Below, one piece after another: positions 35,009-46,328 of a DNA stretch of 64,000 nucleotides. Each line of letters begins with the position of its first letter. The stretch's first letter is position 1. Both the position numbers and the translations under genes were made by a program. The notes below the pieces were generated by a model. The model was not told where the DNA came from and did not search any database. It worked only from the letters and a program-made list of their open reading frames with translations. The stretch comes from Girardinichthys multiradiatus. Lineage: Eukaryota; Chordata; Actinopteri; Cyprinodontiformes; Goodeidae. The DNA lies in assembly GCF_021462225.1 (NCBI RefSeq), contig NC_061804.1:4510740-4574739 (forward strand). Reading direction: 5' to 3'.

Positions 35009-35542
35009 TTAGTTTTCTTCTCTGACTTCACAGACCACTTTGCCAAATTGTTTGTGAGAATGAGGAGGAGAATAGAAAATAAAAAATGTTTGGTTTTGAG
35101 CACTGCAGATACATAACTGATGGAAGCTCTTTGTGTGCTGAGAACTTAACATTCTCTCTGTTCTTTTTACATAGAGGATATAATGGCCACAATAATTATG
35201 CCCTTGATCTTTGATCCCTTTCCTGAGCCGAGCCACTGCTGGGACCAACTGTGTGTTGTCTCTGTGGTTATCGTCCCATGGATCTACTGGCTCAGCGATT
35301 TTCAGTTTAACTGTTTCTTTCTTAGACAGGACCCCTAACTGAGTTATTGCTGCCATTAGCTCTGAGTACCCAGATTTCCTCTCCCATAGATAGTGTTCCT
35401 GGACCAGAGTTTTATTTTTCTCCCGTGTTTTCCAGTAGGTTGTAGCAGTCCAGATCCAGTTTTTCCAGTAAAAGCAGCTGAGTGAGGAACAGATCTGAAC
35501 AAGAGGAAGATTCCTTATGTGAATATCGAATAAAGGAATCAT
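35009..35542 (-). CDS. Unrecognised 177-residue ORF next to a solo LTR
   Basis: I do not recognise the product. The frame runs from ATG at 35542 to the stop at 35009. It contains mixed hydrophobic and charged text such as KKETVKLKIAEPVDPWDD and ARLRKGIKDQGHNYCGHYIL, without low complexity. It starts eight bases from the insertion point of the solo LTR. If the LTR is ignored, an alternative - strand frame crosses the insertion site from about 36600 into 35412. That frame carries a leucine-rich stretch (LFLTQLLLLEKLDLDCYN) and then hits a stop. This suggests an older coding sequence disrupted by the insertion and a frameshift. No orthologue is proposed, and chance cannot be excluded. Confidence 0.3.
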   Translation of the reverse strand: MIPLFDIHIRNLPLVQICSSLSCFYWKNWIWTATTYWKTREKNKTLVQEHYLWERKSGYSELMAAITQLGVLSKKETVKLKIAEPVDPWDDNHRDNTQLVPAVARLRKGIKDQGHNYCGHYILYVKRTERMLSSQHTKSFHQLCICSAQNQTFFIFYSPPHSHKQFGKVVCEVREEN

Positions 35543-35549
35543 CTCTTTC

Positions 35550-36565
35550 TGTCAAAGGGGGGTTTAGGGTTGGGCCAAAGTGCAGACAAGAGCTTGGCAG
35601 AAGCATATTGAATAATCTCCAGCTTTATTCAAAGGTATCCAAAACGTAACATAAATCACTGCAGGAATTAACCAGAGTCAAAGTCCAAAAACTTACATCT
35701 GCAAGCCCTGCAGGAACATGGAACACATGGCAGTCAAGGGTAGGACCCAAGTTGAGAAACGAGTAACCAGCAAAGGACAATAAAACAAAACCAACTAATA
35801 TAATGAGGGAGAACAAAGGCAGGTTATCAAAGGAACTAAGAACAGGTGAGACAAGGAGGCTTGGAGGCAGAGGGAGCCGGTGAACCTAATAAAACTAAAG
35901 CATGAGGAAAGGGACTAATGACATGACAGTGAGCATGCCTAAAAAGAAACTATAAACCAAGATAAAATAAAACATAGAATCAAGAATAAACATGAACTAA
36001 AGGGAACTGAGAAACTAGGGGTAACACAAAAACCTAAGAACTAAGGACTTAGCAAAAAGAAACCATAAAGAAACCCTGACTACAAAAGTAAACAAACCTT
36101 AACCAATACTGATAGAACCAACTGAGAAAGAGGCAGAGGAAGCGAGGACAAGAATAAGAGTAAACAATAACAGAAGCTAACCTATAAAGGAGGGACTGGA
36201 AAACTAGAGAAAACAAAGCTAAGAGGGACAAGAAATGTAAAGGGGACTAAAACTGAGTAATAAATAAATAAAAGAGGAAAACTAATGATGAGAGGAGTAA
36301 CAGAAAAGAAACTAATAAATAGGAGAGTGCAAAGGAATCAATACAAAACATGAACATAAAATGAGAGTATAGCTAAGGAACCAGAGGACTATAATAATAA
36401 TAATAATGAAACCATACTAAGTACACAAATAGGAAAGAAACACCAAGGGAACTAGGGGCGAGAGGAGAACACACTGGGAGGCAAAAGGAAACCAGAACAG
36501 TCAGAAAACAGAAAGTCATAAACATGAATACAAAACCACAAAGTCCAAAATGTCACTTCCTGACA
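35550..36565 (-). mobile_element. Solo LTR, 1016 bp, with 5-bp target duplication
   Basis: On the - strand it begins TGTCAGGAAGTGACA and ends CCCCTTTGACA, the TG...CA form with short inverted ends. The 5-bp sequence CTTTC flanks both sides (35545-35549 and 36566-36570), as expected for LTR integration. An AATAAA on the - strand near 35620 lies about 70 bases before the 3' end. The strand is strongly asymmetric: purine-rich on +, T-rich on -. No internal genes are present, so the provirus was probably lost by LTR-LTR recombination. Confidence 0.8.
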
Positions 36566-37204
36566 CTTTCATTTGGTCTGGTTGCATACCGCATGTGGCT
36601 CCTCTTTTCTTTCACAACTGCGTCACGAATAAAAAGGAAAAAAGGTGGAGTTTTTTGTTTGCTTCTGGACTAACCACAGTTAGAGACTTGGCGGTTTTTT
36701 AAATTGATTGAATATTTCTACATGTTTTGCTACATTTAATCTGTAATAAATGGATTGAAAAGGCTCCATACTGTAACTGTACGGTTGTATTTCAGATTCT
36801 TTTGAAAATGTTTAAAAATGCTTTGAATTAATTTAGTGCAGATGACTAAATGTTTTATTTTAAAATGCCCAGTACTCAGTGCCAGTACTTTGTTTATTTT
36901 AGCAGCATGTTTAAATTTCTAAATCATCAGTCCATGTTCTTTAACACAGCTATCTTTACTTTAAATTGTATGTTTTTCAGGGTGAACTGTAGAAAATTAT
37001 ATGTATTAATTCTGGACTCAAAGGTGCAGGTGAAACACTGTAGCGAGAAAACAGTGAGGAAAAACTTTATTTTGGTGCCTTCTAGTGGTTGTTTAGGGTA
37101 TTACTATCTCTGTAATAAAACAAAATGATTTAATTTCACCACAAGAACTTCAATTTGTCTATTTTTATTTAATATTATAAATAAATCTAGTAAATTATTT
37201 CATT

Positions 37205-37218
37205 TTATTATTATTATC

Positions 37219-37256
<38 letters not shown>

Positions 37257-37257
37257 C

Positions 37258-37320
<63 letters not shown>
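37205..37320. repeat. (ATT)n microsatellite
   Basis: More than thirty ATT triplets with a few interruptions (TATCGT, TCATCATTATC). Confidence 0.97.
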
Positions 37321-37462
37321 CTTCCCTATGTTGCTTATTTTATTTTATATTTATTTTGCAACATACTTAATGTATATCTGTACATTTGCCAACTGATTAG
37401 AAAATTAGCCCTACAGCTCCCTCTGCTGGCCGTAGCAGCTAAACCTGCCTTTGTCACCATAT

Positions 37463-37930
37463 AAGAATAGAAAAGAATAGGCATACCCTTTATTGTGATT
37501 CAGTGGGGAAATCCAAGTGTGCCAGCAGCAAAGTGACAGTGACAGGAAAGCATGCAAGTTCACACTATGGTAAACATTTAAGGCAAAAAAAAAAAAAGTA
37601 TAATAGAATGTACAGTAAGGATATTTGTTTTAAGATTTCCTATGTTTCCATTAAAGTTAATAATTAAAAAAATGTACCAAACGAATATTTGGGCACAAAA
37701 AAACAGCAGACTATTTACAAAAATGAAAAGAAGCTGCAAATAACAGCAGGCATGTGTACACTTATTGAGTTAATGGGTGCAGTGATGGTTAAAAAAAAGT
37801 CTAACAGCTTCTGGGACTGCAATAATGTCCAGGTCCCTCGCATGCAGGTCGGTCATGCATGGGGTGAGAGAGCCCATGCATGACATGCAAGACATAGTCC
37901 AACAGAGATGTTATTGTTGGCAGAGAATGT
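37463..37930. repeat. Probable dispersed repeat
   Basis: The phrase CCTTTATTGTGATTCAGTGG near 37488 is familiar from a teleost dispersed repeat. A short perfect palindrome (12-bp arms 37852-37863 and 37873-37884, core CATGCATG) lies near the right side. Boundaries are uncertain. Confidence 0.35.
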
Positions 37931-37959
37931 GAAAGTGGTCATTATGTCCTCCAGCAGCC

Positions 37960-38880
37960 AAAGCCTATAGCAGCATAACTACAGAGTGTTGGGGTCATCC
38001 ATTTTGGTTGGGAAGCTCGACATGCGCAGCTCAACAGACGTTGCAGCTCTAACGTCACCCGGGATTATAAAACCCGCGGAAAATACATTTGCCATTTCCA
38101 CTGAGTCTCACGGGACGATGCATCGGAGCTGCATATCTGGAGAGACAAAACCTCACAGGCTAACCTTTGCTCCATACGGCCAGTCCCGCAAGAGCTTGAA
38201 AGCTGGAAATCTGTATGATACAAGAAGGTCAGAAGATTCATATACCGATCAAAGACCACACCACAACCCACAGAGGTTTTATTTCCAAGGAGACGAGTTT
38301 TCCTCCTGGTTGATTCAGTCGACTAAACGGTTCTTCATATCCCCCCCCTTCTTCTTCAGACCTGATCCAACCTCAACCGGTGGAGAGAAGAAGTCAACAT
38401 CAAAGTAATTTTGTTCTCTTTTTTTATATTACATCTGATAGATGTATTTAGATGTCTGGGCAGGATGAGGCATAGTGAAGGTGATTTAGAATCACCAGTA
38501 GTTAATCCAAGGAATCAACTTGTTGCATGCAATACTGATTTGAGTGTTTTATGCTAAGCTGTTTTGATTTGCTGTGCAAGATGCGTGTTAATGTTTTTGT
38601 TTGTCCCAGGAGTTAGAAGTTGGACTTTTAAAGTTTTTCCATTCAATGCAGCTGCGGTCCGGGCCTCGTGGCCTGACCACTCCTTTGTTCCAGTTTTATT
38701 ACTGGAGTTTTCCACTGAGTTCTCGCCTCAGAGTTTCTGACTCTGTGTTCGAGATTCGGGGCAATCAGCTGCTAGTGGCTAAGGACGCAGCCCACCGTTT
38801 ACCAGCTGATCGCCACAATCGAGACATCAGAACACCAGGAGGGCTTCTCTTTCCAGGTTAAACCAAGTTGCACATTTTGT
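37960..38880 (+). other. GC-richer block with TATA box and two frames, possible retroelement fragment
   Basis: A TATAAAAC at 38065-38072 sits in a CpG-rich context (CACCCGGG, CCCGCGG). A 140-codon frame overlaps it (37986-38408), and an 86-codon frame follows at 38601-38861 (LRSGPRGLTTPLFQFYYW). Neither is recognisable. The contrast with the AT-rich surroundings and the promoter-like motif suggest an LTR or a small promoter region. I cannot decide which. Confidence 0.3.
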
Positions 38881-39199
38881 CCATAAAACTGCTGGTTTGA
38901 TCTTCATAGACACTGAATGCGCATATATTTTCTTTTATTATTATTGCTAGGTAGTCATTCTTATCCCCTTTTTGTAGAATACTGCTTGTTAGTTAGGTGA
39001 AGGTTTTTGGAACAGAATAATGATATATCAGAATTATGTGGCTTTAATAAATCTTCATATATATATTTAAGAGAAGCATTTGTGTTTATTCTGTGCAAGA
39101 GTGATTTATCCGTCAAAATAAGGTCGAAGTTCCCCCACCTTTGGGAAAGCAGTTGAATAAACAGTGACGTTATCAATTATTAATTATAAATAATTAACT

Positions 39200-39775
39200 C
39201 CTGACAGACGGATCGGTGCGGCTGCCACAGTAATGGGGGCGCTGTGCCGGTCCGTTGTGGTGAAGAGAGAGCTGAGCCGAAAAGCGAAGCTCTCAATTTA
39301 CCAGTCGGTCTACGTTCCTACCCTCACCTATGGCCATGAACTTTGGGTCATGACCGAAAGAACGAGATCCCGGATACAAGTGGCTGAAATGAGCTTCCTC
39401 TGTAGGGTGGCCGGACACTCCCTTAGAGATAGGGTGAGGAGGTCAGCCATCCGGGAGGGGCTCGGAGTAGAGCCACTGCTCCTCCACATCGAGAGGAGCC
39501 AGTTGAGGTGGCTCGGGTATCTATACCGGATGCCTCCTGGACGCCTTCCTCGGGAGGTGTTCCAGGCACGTCCCACCGGGAGGAGGCCCAGGGGACGGCC
39601 CAGGACACGCTGGAGGGACTATGTCTCTCGGCTGGCCTGGGAACACCTTGGGCTCCCCCCGGAGGAACTGGAGGAGGTGTCTGCGGAGAGGGACGTCTGG
39701 GCGTCTCTGCTGAGTCTGCTGCCCCCGCGACCCGGTCCTGGATAAAGCGGAAGACGACGAGTACGAGTAATTGTA
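39200..39775 (+). mobile_element. LINE 3' end, RTE-like, 5'-truncated
   Basis: A clean 170-codon frame (39233-39745) encodes the C-terminal part of a reverse transcriptase, with YVPTLTYGHELWVMTERTR near 39315 and GRRPRGRPRTRWRDYVSRL near 39590. The frame has no stop before its natural end (PPRPGPG). It is inserted in AT-rich DNA, and its 3' edge reads GTAATTGTAATTATTAGG, resembling the AATTATTAATTATAAATAATT at its left edge. RTE-like is my best guess for the clade. The intact frame and high GC suggest a recent insertion. Confidence 0.8.
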
Positions 39776-39954
39776 ATTATTAGGAGCTTTGAGCCCATAA
39801 TCACAACACCAGAGGACATCTCTGATTTATATTCGTAAGTAATGATTTTTGGTTAAGAAATTATTTTCCTGAATTAGGATTTTTAACTATAATTTTTGAT
39901 AAATATTAATTTATAAATAATCATAATCCTTACAAGAGATAGCTCAGGATAAAC

Positions 39955-40790
39955 TAAGCCACTCTAACTATAAGTTTTATCAAAAAGGAAAGTTTTAAGC
40001 CTAGCCTTAAAAGTAGACAGGGTGTCTGCCTCACGGACTAAAACTGGGAGCTGGTTCCACAGGAGAGGAGCCTGATAACTAAAGGATCTGCCTCCCATTC
40101 TACTTCTAGAGACTCTAGGAACCACCAGTAAACCTGCAGTCTGAGAACAAAGTGCTCTGTTAGGAACATATGGACCAATCAGATCTCTGATGTATGATGG
40201 AGCTAGATCATTAAGGGCTTTATATGTGAGGAGGAGAATTTTAAATTCTATTCTGGATTTAACAGGGAGCCAATGAAGGGAAGTTAAAATAGGAGAAATA
40301 TGATCTCTCTTTTTAATTTTCATCAGAACTCTTGCTGCAGCATTTTGAATCAGCTGAAGGCTTTTAACTGCATTTTGTGGACATCCTGATAGTAAAGAAT
40401 TACAATAGTCCAGCCTTGAAGTAACAAATGCATGGACTAGTTTTTCAGCGTCACTCCTGGGTAGGACATTTTTAATTTTGGCAATGTCCCGGAGATGAAA
40501 GAAGGAAATAATAATTTTACCTACTGCAAGCATATGGTGAAGAGATTTGGCCCAAGTACTGAACACTGTGGTACTCCACAATTAACCCTGGAGTTTGAAG
40601 ATGATTTATCATTTACATGAACAAACTGGAATCCGTCAGACAAATAAGATTTAAACCAGTCTAGAGTTTCCCTGATCCCTACAGCATGTCCCAGCCTTTC
40701 TAAGAGAATATTGTGATCGACTGTATCAAATGCAGCACTGAGATCTAACAGGACAAGTACAGACACAATAGACACAATGCCTCAATAAAA
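39955..40790 (-). mobile_element. L2-like LINE fragment with internal deletion
   Basis: On the - strand, 40775-40560 encodes reverse transcriptase motif A (LLDLSAAFDTVDHNILL) and a motif B region ending GVPQCSVLGPNLF. The text then jumps directly to the post-catalytic region (FHLRDIAKIKNVLP, SRLDYCNSLLSG, LQLIQNAAARVL, ending TFLFDKTYS) at 40540-39964. The YADD catalytic block is missing. The deletion point lies near 40540. Confidence 0.85.
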
Positions 40791-41229
40791 GATTGAAAAA
40801 TATGTCCCCCTCACTTCTGAGATAGTTGTTGCGCCCCTGCTGTAGTGGACTCAACTCCACCCTGGACCTCCAGAGCCATCTCCTCTTTGTGACAAAACAA
40901 ACCTGGAAATCTCACCTGCTCCACGGTTCTCCTTTGCAGCCCTGTTCCCGCAGTTGCCTACCAGCCTGCGCTCCAATGCTCAGATCTGCTCTTTCTGGAA
41001 AATACCTACCTCTTCTCGTTGCCTCACTCCTCCGCCCACCACAGGATCATTACCTCTTCCTCCAAAGCCAGATTCACCACCAGAACAATTAAGCTCTAAC
41101 AATTTGATCATGGAAATATTCTATACCCATCTAATATTCCTCCTGTCCTCCTTAGGGGCTGGATCATTCACTGTAGATAGTTCCACTTTTTAAGTTGTAA
41201 ATGAACCATTTACTGTTTTCATTCAGTCT
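40791..41229. other. Possible LTR-type repeat text, no gene
   Basis: A GC-richer stretch (40840-41090) with many CCT and CTC runs resembles leader text of fish gypsy-type elements, without a protein frame I recognise. Confidence 0.25.
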
Positions 41230-42110
41230 CCTACGGTATTTCAGCATTTGGGTTGAGAAACTGAACATGGATACGACACCTATATTCTCCTTAAGTCTGG
41301 AGGAGAATGGTATTGGAAGACAGATACCTTATCTTTCAAAGAAAACATCCAGGGCTGGATAAAATCTTCCAAAACCTTGTGGAAGAATGTGTTATAGTCT
41401 GATGAAACCAATCTCAACTTTTAGCCACAGTTCCAATGGGTAGGTTTGGCAGAAAACTTCAAACCAAAAGATAGCCATACTATAGTGAAATATGGCAGTG
41501 GTAGCATCACAATCCACTGAAAATAATGAGAAGAAGAAAAACTAGTTGTGATATACCCTAGTCGAGGGGTCTTAAATCTTTAGAGCAAATTTTGCCTTCA
41601 GTCCAGCTCAATAAAATTGGTTTAGAGCTGCAAATGTTACCTAACCTCTGAAAAACGATAACTTATTATTTTTAATAAATATCTACAAATATACGTGAAA
41701 AATATTACTGGTACTTTTAGTGTCATTCTGTTGTGGGTGGCAATTCTATGCAATTACTCCATGAAGAACTGCTAAAACCTGCATATATATATTTAAAAAC
41801 ACTAGCTGGTTCTATATCATTTTTGTCAAAGTTACTAAGAACCATTGTGGAAGGTCCAAAGAGGCACTGATGGCTGCAGAGCCACAGGTTGGAGACCACT
41901 GCCCAAGTCAGAGTCCAGATCTAAATATGACAGAAAATTGGTAAGATCATCTAAAGATGGATGTTTATGACAAGAGATGTGTTTGAAAACGTTTGCATGG
42001 CAAAGTTGGAAAATAATGGCAAGTCAAGGTGTGGGGGTGATACTGGACTCTTACCAAAGAGGATTAAAAGCACTTTAAAAGTACTTTAACAAAGTACTTA
42101 AGGGGGTGTA
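41230..42110 (+). mobile_element. Decayed Tc1-like element split by a hAT-like MITE
   Basis: Near 41385 the text reads WKNVL*SDETNLN in sense, the first catalytic region of Tc1 transposases, and SHTIVKYGSGSI follows near 41480. Near 41910 it reads QSPDLNMTENW, the glutamate region. Between them, about 41560-41905 looks like a separate insertion: its right end is GAGCCACAGGTTGGAGACCACTG and its left end is GAGGGGTCTT, typical of hAT-derived MITEs. Confidence 0.55.
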
Positions 42111-43899
42111 AATTTAGCTTATTTTTTTCATTTGTTCTTTGGAGTCTAAGATAGTCTGTTAAATAATATAAAACACAATTTTGGTCCTTCAAAGTTAACT
42201 AATGTCTCATTTCACGAGCAATTGCAGAAGTCAAATTTAAGTGGGATGAAATCGCTGCATACTGTGAAAATTTTGAATTAAACTATAGGTTGTCTGATTA
42301 TGCCCTCAATGTCTCGCCAAAAGGCAATGACATCAAATATTGTTGTCATTGTCATTACTCTTTGTTCTGTATAATTTTGAATGTTAAATGAAATCCTGCC
42401 TGACAACTGAAACAAAGGACTCAGAAAGAATATTCTTAAAATCAAATAAATCAAAATATATCATTAAAAGGGAATTGATGAATGCTAAACATCTTCAGTA
42501 ACTGTTTATTCAGTAACTCAATAGTGCAGCTCACCTTAGGTTCCTTAAAGGTGAACGTGTGAAGCAGACATGCAACCACCTACTGGTATTTGGTCGTATT
42601 GCCTTGAGATGTTTTGAACACGTCTGAGCAAATCCTTTGCAGCTGCCTTGTTTGGGGGGGTGTTATTTAAAGACCAATAAGACTAACACTAAAACAAAAT
42701 AGTATTACAGAGCACTTCCAGTGCTTTTAGAAAATAAAACATGCAGGACACTTAGCTGGTTACCCACTGCACGACTTTCACGGCCTGCATAGAATTTGAA
42801 ATATTTTAAGGAGTTTTAGTTCACACTAACATTTTCAGAAGATGTGTATTTCATGACTGAAAGACTGGAAATCAATTACTTCATTGCGCCTGCTGAGGCA
42901 TCGCAGACTACAGGATTTTTCAGACACTAAAGCCAGCTGAATGCATCCAACTCTCATGGAAACTCGCGAGGGCGACAGTTTGAAGGCACAAACAAACCAG
43001 TAGCTGGAGGTAATAGAAGATATTCTCATGATACGCCAATATTTGTGTTACACTCCCCTATAAAAGGAATGACATACCATTTAAAATACTTCATATTTTA
43101 CCCACATGTGACAATGATTTGGATAAGGTTGACTGTAGTTTGCTGGTTGTTTGTGGGTTCTGGAATGGATTTTAATGTTGGCTTTAATCTAAAAATTGTA
43201 TTTCCATTTTAACAGACAACAATATAGTTTGGGCTGGATTGTGCAAACAAAGATTCAGAATTTATGATACATTTATTCTGTCTTTGAATGTATTTTATTG
43301 AGAAATGTCAGTTTGTCCTATTATCTTTATGTGCAATATGTGAATTGTCTGGTTTATTTTAATAAGACCCTTCATTATTTACTGTGGTTTAATCTTAAAT
43401 CTTTATCTAAAAATCTAAACATTGTAAAATATTTTAACTTAAACAGTTAAAACAAAAAAAAAAAGGGGGCTTTGATGAGAGTTTTACTCGCTCCCCATCT
43501 TGGTAGAGACAATGAAAGCAGAAGTTTGTGTGTACTTTAATTAAATATTTTTACTAATGTTGGTGGATTTTATTAGTGCATTTGTATACAAACTTTGCAA
43601 AACACTGCAATATTCAGCATTGGTGGAAAGCAATACAAACCTCCTATCAGGTAATTCAAAGACAAAAGAAAATATGAACTGCAGAGAGGTATAAACTGGG
43701 AAATCACTGGAGCAAAAATGTTGGAATATTAAACCTATGATAAATCTTTAACATCTTCTCACTACTAAGCTCCACCTTGAGTTTAGGATCCATCCGAAAA
43801 GTCCTGTATTCTTACCAGGGCTGTTTTAAGGGTTAATTTATGCCCACTGTTATCCTGGTTCCTGCAGAGCAATGAAAGGTATGGAGAGGGTAAAAAACT
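42111..43899. other. Intergenic AT-rich DNA
   Basis: I see no gene, RNA gene or recognisable repeat. Confidence 0.5.
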
Positions 43900-44315
43900 G
43901 CCCTGGTTCCTAAAATGGTACATGCAGTGGGAGAGCACCTTTCAGGAAAGTCCGGAAGAAGACCCAAATCGTCCCACTCAGATAAAAAGAAACTGTATAG
44001 GATGTTCAGTAACAACCCAGGAACCACTAAGGTCCAAGTCTTCCATGAACTGGAAACTGCTGGAACATCAGCGTCACTGTCCACAGTATATATATCCAGT
44101 TTTACATTTCCATGGATGAAGAATCCCCTGTTCCAAATGAACACCTTTACGGTTGACTGAACATATTCCCATATTGGAAAAGCCTTTATTTTTTCTGGAG
44201 AAAAGGTTGATTCTCAGACCAAACAGAGACTGAGGTTTTTGGACACAATAACACGACATGCAGTTGTTAGCACTGTTGCCAAACAGGAAGAAGATCACAC
44301 CCGGGGCCATTCAGC
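43900..44315 (+). mobile_element. Decayed Tc1-like transposase fragment
   Basis: The frame from 43915 reads GRRPKSSHSDKKKLYRMFSN and then TTKVQVFHELETAG, the DNA-binding half of Tc1-like transposases of the GRK(T/P)KLS type. Near 44210 the text D-SQTKQRLRFLDTITRH corresponds to the first catalytic block. Everything between and after is deleted or shifted. Confidence 0.7.
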
Positions 44316-45000
44316 ATGGCGTTTGCAGGTTCTCCCCATAGACCTAGGTTCACCCTGGCTTTTTCCCAAAGGTCCAAAGGTATGCATGCTAGGTTAATAG
44401 GTTACTTTTCTAAACTTCTGTTTGTGTTGGACTGTGAAAGACTAACATCCTGCCTAGGGTGTACCCCCATCTTTCTCCAAATTATCCCTTTGTGCATAGT
44501 CCTCCATTTTCTTCCGGCTTTCCTTTCCCTATTGTTTCTGAAGTTGTTCATTTTTGGTTTGGCATCGACATGTACGTTTCGGTTAGGGTTGTTAGCCCTT
44601 TTGCCTTGCTGCACGAATGCCTGGGATTCAAATCTTAGCCTGGGGTCTTTCTGCATGGAGTTTGCGTATCTCTCTGTGCATGCGTGGGTTCTCTCCAGGT
44701 ACTCCATTTCCCTCCCACAACACAAAAATATGACTGTTAAGTTACTTGGTCTCTCTTGATTGCCATTAGGTCTGAATGTGTGCTTGTGTGTTTTTTTGTC
44801 TTGTGTGTCTCTGTGTTGCCTTGTGATGGACCACCAAGACAGGGTGTACCCCTCCTTTGGCCCAATGACTGCTGGGAATAGGCACCCCCCCCCCCCCCCG
44901 CATCCCTGCTTGGATAAGCAAATTCTGGTTATTCTGCAAGGCAGGGAAGGGGTTAAAATATCCAGCCAGCAAGAAGACTGTAAATGGCAAAAGAAAATAT
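44316..45000 (+). repeat. Dispersed teleost repeat, copy 1 (sense)
   Basis: The series TTTCTGCATGGAGTTTGCG, GTGGGTTCTCTCC, CTGTGTTGCC and GATGGACCACC is a very common teleost dispersed repeat. It contains a 15-C run at 44885-44899 and ends near GGATAAGCA. It is not coding; the several frames across it are shadows. Confidence 0.75.
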
Positions 45001-45024
45001 GTGGTTGAGATCTCATTTTCTTCA

Positions 45025-45335
45025 TCTATCCATTTTCTAACATTTTCTAAAAGCGCTTCTTCTGTACGGGGTTACGGGGGAGCTGGTGCCAGTCTCCAGC
45101 ATCTAGAGGCAAGGTACTCCCTGGACAGGTCGCCAGGCCATCGCAGAGCAACACAAAGACAATCAGGACAAACAACCATGCACACACCCATTCATACCCA
45201 AGAACAATTTTAAAGAGACCAAGTACAACAGTTGTGTTTTTGGACTGTGGGAGGAAGCCGGAGTACCCGGAAAGAACCCACGCATCCACGGGGAGAACAT
45301 CCAAATTCCATGCAGGAAGACCCCGGGCTTTAGTG
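45025..45335 (-). repeat. Same dispersed repeat, copy 2 (antisense)
   Basis: Reverse complement of the same text: GGACAGGTCGCCAGGCCATCG near 45123, GGAGGAAGCCGGAGTACCC near 45249 and CATGCAGGAAGACCCCGGGC near 45309. Confidence 0.8.
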
Positions 45336-45519
45336 GCAAAGGATATGTTTACTCTGTGTTTAACATATTCCCAATTACCATTCAGGGTAAGTGTAGATGA
45401 TTACAAACCAGCCTGAGGACAAACTTCATGGAAAGCCCCCAATAAAAAAGAGGAGTCATTTAGTTACTGCTGGTTTTCTCAAATGAGGCTGATCTGAGAC
45501 AATAAAAAATTTGACGGGT

Positions 45520-45785
45520 TATTGTCACGGGCTACTCTCTCCGGGTATTCCAGCTTCCTCCCAAAGCCCAAAAACATGACTGTTAGGTTAATTGGTCTCT
45601 TTCAATTGCCCATAAGTGCATGTGAATAGGCATGCGCATGTTTGTTTGTCTTGTAAGTCTCTGTGTTGCCCTGCGATGGACTGGTGACCTGTTCAAGGTG
45701 TACACCATCTCTCACTCGTAGAACACTGAAGATAGGCTCCCCTGTGAGCCTGTAAGCGGGTATAAAAAATAGATGGATGGATGGG
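45520..45785 (+). repeat. Same dispersed repeat, copy 3 (sense)
   Basis: It reads CTGTGTTGCCCTGCGATGGA near 45660 and ends with AAGCGGGTATAAAAAATAGA followed by GATGGATGG, the usual short-repeat tail of this family. Confidence 0.8.
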
Positions 45786-46109
45786 TTATTGTTGCCTGAA
45801 ATAATTAAACATCCCTGCAACCAAAGCTTAAAGTTGAAAAGTGGCATGTGTGACCAGAATGAGCTCTCAGATTGTGAAATAAGAATATAAGTCTATCATG
45901 GAAGCGGTGGTGTCTGGTCAAAAGTGAGAAGAAAATGACTGCTTGACCTCAACAGCAGCTATAAGAGCAGATGACATCTCACATCGAACAATGGGGATTT
46001 AGACCTAGCAAAGAAATTAATCAAACACAAAGAATATGATTACACTCACAGACAGGATAAATTAAGCACCCAGAAGGACAGACCCTGATAATGATGTATT
46101 TCAGACGTA

Positions 46110-46328
46110 CCTAAGTTCAGTGCTGGAGAACTACTATGCCGCAACCTTTGGATGCATTCCTGCTCCAACACACCTGAGGAAAATGACTGGATTCCCTCAT
46201 CATCAGCAGTCATTCAGCTCCACAGATGCCTGGTAAGGAGTCATTAATTTGATCTAGGTGTTTTGGAGCAGGGATGCATCTAAAAGCTGCAGGATAGTTG
46301 CTCTCGAGGATCACAGTTGGCCACCCCT
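46110..46328. mobile_element. MITE-like dispersed element
   Basis: It contains CCTGCTCCAACACACCTGA near 46159 and the near-reverse text GGTGTTTTGGAGCAGGGATG near 46257, so it is internally palindromic, and it ends with GTTGGCCACCCCTG. This matches a widespread teleost non-autonomous element. It abuts the next element directly. Confidence 0.6.

Noticed and set aside
44402..45025. A 207-codon - strand frame
   Set aside because: It lies across the dispersed repeat copy 1 and neighbouring text; its residues follow the antisense of that repeat.
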